NCBI GenBank assembly: GCA_943373175.1
Contig: CALSBM010000101.1
Location: 1 to 7,110 of the forward strand
Direction: 5' to 3'
From: JAIXUI01 sp943373175
Lineage (GTDB): Bacteria; Bacteroidota; Bacteroidia; UBA7662; JAIXUI01
DNA length: 7,110 bases
Shown here in pieces: positions 6,308 through 7,110 of the stretch. The notes under the pieces were generated by a model. That model was given only the letters and a program-made list of their open reading frames with translations, did not search any database and was not told the DNA's origin. The position numbers and the translations under genes are program-made. The number at the start of each line of letters is the position of its first letter. The stretch's first letter is position 1.

Positions 6308-7110
6308 TTATTTGGCAATCACGAAACGAAGGAATTGTACCCGGTCTTTCAGAATGATTTGCATCAGATAAATTCCGTTGCTCCAATTTTCTGTGGAAAC
6401 TATCCAATGCGAGGTATAAGAACTTCCTTGTTTCACTAACGCTCCATCATGCTTCATCACGCGCCATTCATAATTTTCACCCTGAAACTCAGAACCTTGA
6501 ATATGCACAAAATCCTGAGCCGGATTAGGATATAAAATCCACTCGGATTTAGTAAATGTTTGAGCGGAAGTTCCTGTAAAACTTATGGTATCACTTGGTT
6601 CTGAAAGGCATCCACTTAAGCCAACTCTAACGAAATACGAACCTTGATTGGAAGGAACGAAATAATTAAGGGTTGCACCAGTTATAGATCCCTGTAAATC
6701 AAACCATTGATTCCCTGAAACTGCACTAGAGTATAAGGTATCCAAAACTCGTATAACCATTGATTTGGCTGGCCGAAATCGGACGTACAATTCTAGTGTA
6801 AGTATGGAATCGCAACCTGCACTATTGGTAAGAAACACCGTGTAGGCACCACTTTGAGTTAATGGAATGCCTTGAAATGGATAAATCTGTCCTTCGCAAA
6901 TGGTATCGCGAAGGAGTCTGTTGCTAAGGTTGTTTACCTGAAGCATGAGCCTAACTAACGAATCACATCCATTTGAAGCTGGAAAATAGGCCAAATAAGT
7001 TCCTGTTTGAGTTAAGTTTTGCTGGTTGAATTGAAAACTTTGTCCCGAGCAAATTTGTCGGGTTATCAGGGTGTCTCTTAGAGGAGTAAGTTTAAGATGA
7101 ATGAAGTAAA
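6308..7110 (-). CDS. Secreted repeat protein with T9SS type A sorting domain, 5'-truncated by window end
   Basis: This is the C-terminal 266 residues of a larger protein; the reading frame is open to the window edge, so the TTG at 6994 is an internal leucine, not a start. Two tandem repeats of 51 residues come first (about 8-58 and 59-109), each with a Cys-X-Gly-Gln motif, LTQ(T/S)G.Y and a GCDS(L/I) ending. An Ig-like or PKD-like stretch follows (about 113-180), with GNQWF, ITGAT, GSYFV and a GC pair near its end. The last 76 residues (191-266) form a T9SS type A sorting domain: the YPNPAQDFVHI opening, the GIYLMQI strand and the basic RFVIAK terminus. Such proteins are exported by Sec, then carried across the outer membrane by the type IX system, where the tail is removed and the protein is often anchored to surface LPS. 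The signal peptide and any catalytic or adhesive domain would lie upstream, outside the window, so the function is unknown; an adhesin-like or structural role is possible. Confidence 0.9.
   Translation of the reverse strand, partial: YFIHLKLTPLRDTLITRQICSGQSFQFNQQNLTQTGTYLAYFPASNGCDSLVRLMLQVNNLSNRLLRDTICEGQIYPFQGIPLTQSGAYTVFLTNSAGCDSILTLELYVRFRPAKSMVIRVLDTLYSSAVSGNQWFDLQGSITGATLNYFVPSNQGSYFVRVGLSGCLSEPSDTISFTGTSAQTFTKSEWILYPNPAQDFVHIQGSEFQGENYEWRVMKHDGALVKQGSSYTSHWIVSTENWSNGIYLMQIILKDRVQFLRFVIAK
6311..6538 (-). other. T9SS type A C-terminal sorting domain
   Basis: The last 76 residues begin ILYPNPAQDFVHI and end FLRFVIAK. A YPNP-type opening, a central stretch of beta strands, GxY (here SNGIYLMQI) and a basic C-terminus are the hallmarks of the type A T9SS sorting tail (Por_Secre_tail class). 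The tail directs outer-membrane export and is usually cleaved off. It is the strongest single pointer to Bacteroidota in this window. Confidence 0.9.
6782..7087 (-). repeat. Two tandem 51-residue protein repeats in the T9SS cargo gene
   Basis: Two coding repeats of 153 bp each (7087-6935 and 6934-6782) are seen at protein level. Equivalent cysteines are exactly 51 residues apart (C20/C71 and C48/C99), and the shared pattern is ICxGQ, then a five-to-ten residue spacer, LTQ(T/S)GxY, and finally GCDS(L/I)xxLxLxV. The DNA copies have diverged, so this is old domain duplication rather than a recent DNA repeat. More copies may lie beyond the window end, since the first unit begins close to it. The two cysteines in each unit could pair as a disulfide in the exported protein; that is inference. 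Confidence 0.8.

Noticed and set aside
6992..6994. TTG as the start of the T9SS cargo gene
   Set aside because: The frame stays open for another 38 codons to the window end, and those codons encode the matching first half of the tandem repeat, so the TTG is an internal leucine.
1..7110. Mobile element, CRISPR, defence or other novel system
   Set aside because: No transposase, integrase, direct-repeat array, terminal inverted repeats or toxin-antitoxin pair was seen; every gene but the partial surface protein belongs to a familiar housekeeping family.

Overview
The window looks like a compact stretch of ordinary chromosome from a member of the Bacteroidota. Four things point there: a C-terminal type IX secretion (T9SS) type A sorting domain on the last gene, the wording of the CTP synthase junction around PTSQANNVTTGR, the MutS N-terminus (ETPLMQQY, then LLFRVGDFYETF), and mostly weak Shine-Dalgarno sequences. 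The DNA is moderately AT-rich by eye. Genus cannot be called. I found no mobile element, CRISPR array, tRNA or rRNA, and I see no previously undescribed system.

Left part (1-4445). The window opens inside pyrG (CTP synthase), which runs rightward and lacks about its first 80 residues only because the window starts there. Its stop codon directly abuts the stop codon of a leftward gene for a small all-alpha (MazG/PRA-PH-like) nucleoside triphosphate pyrophosphohydrolase. That gene overlaps the end of leftward mutS by an ATGA junction, so mutS and the pyrophosphohydrolase form a tight two-gene operon. Mismatch repair is thus paired with a probable nucleotide-pool house-cleaning enzyme, next to a nucleotide synthesis gene.

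Middle (4446-5069). An 87-bp divergent intergenic region separates mutS from a rightward gene for a TrmH/SpoU-family RNA 2'-O-ribose methyltransferase. This is the only sizeable non-coding stretch in the window.

Right part (5075-7110). Three leftward genes lie in one run. In transcription order they are the 3' end of a secreted, repeat-containing T9SS cargo protein (cut by the window end), gmhA (sedoheptulose-7-phosphate isomerase, LPS heptose pathway) 33 bp later, and a FAHD1-like fumarylacetoacetate hydrolase family enzyme 15 bp after that. The last of these converges on the methyltransferase gene with 5 bp between stop codons. Coding sequence fills nearly everything. The points worth a second look are the stop-to-stop junctions, the mutS start choice, the mutS-pyrophosphohydrolase coupling, the cysteine-paired repeats of the T9SS protein, and the surface-protein/LPS gene neighbourhood.
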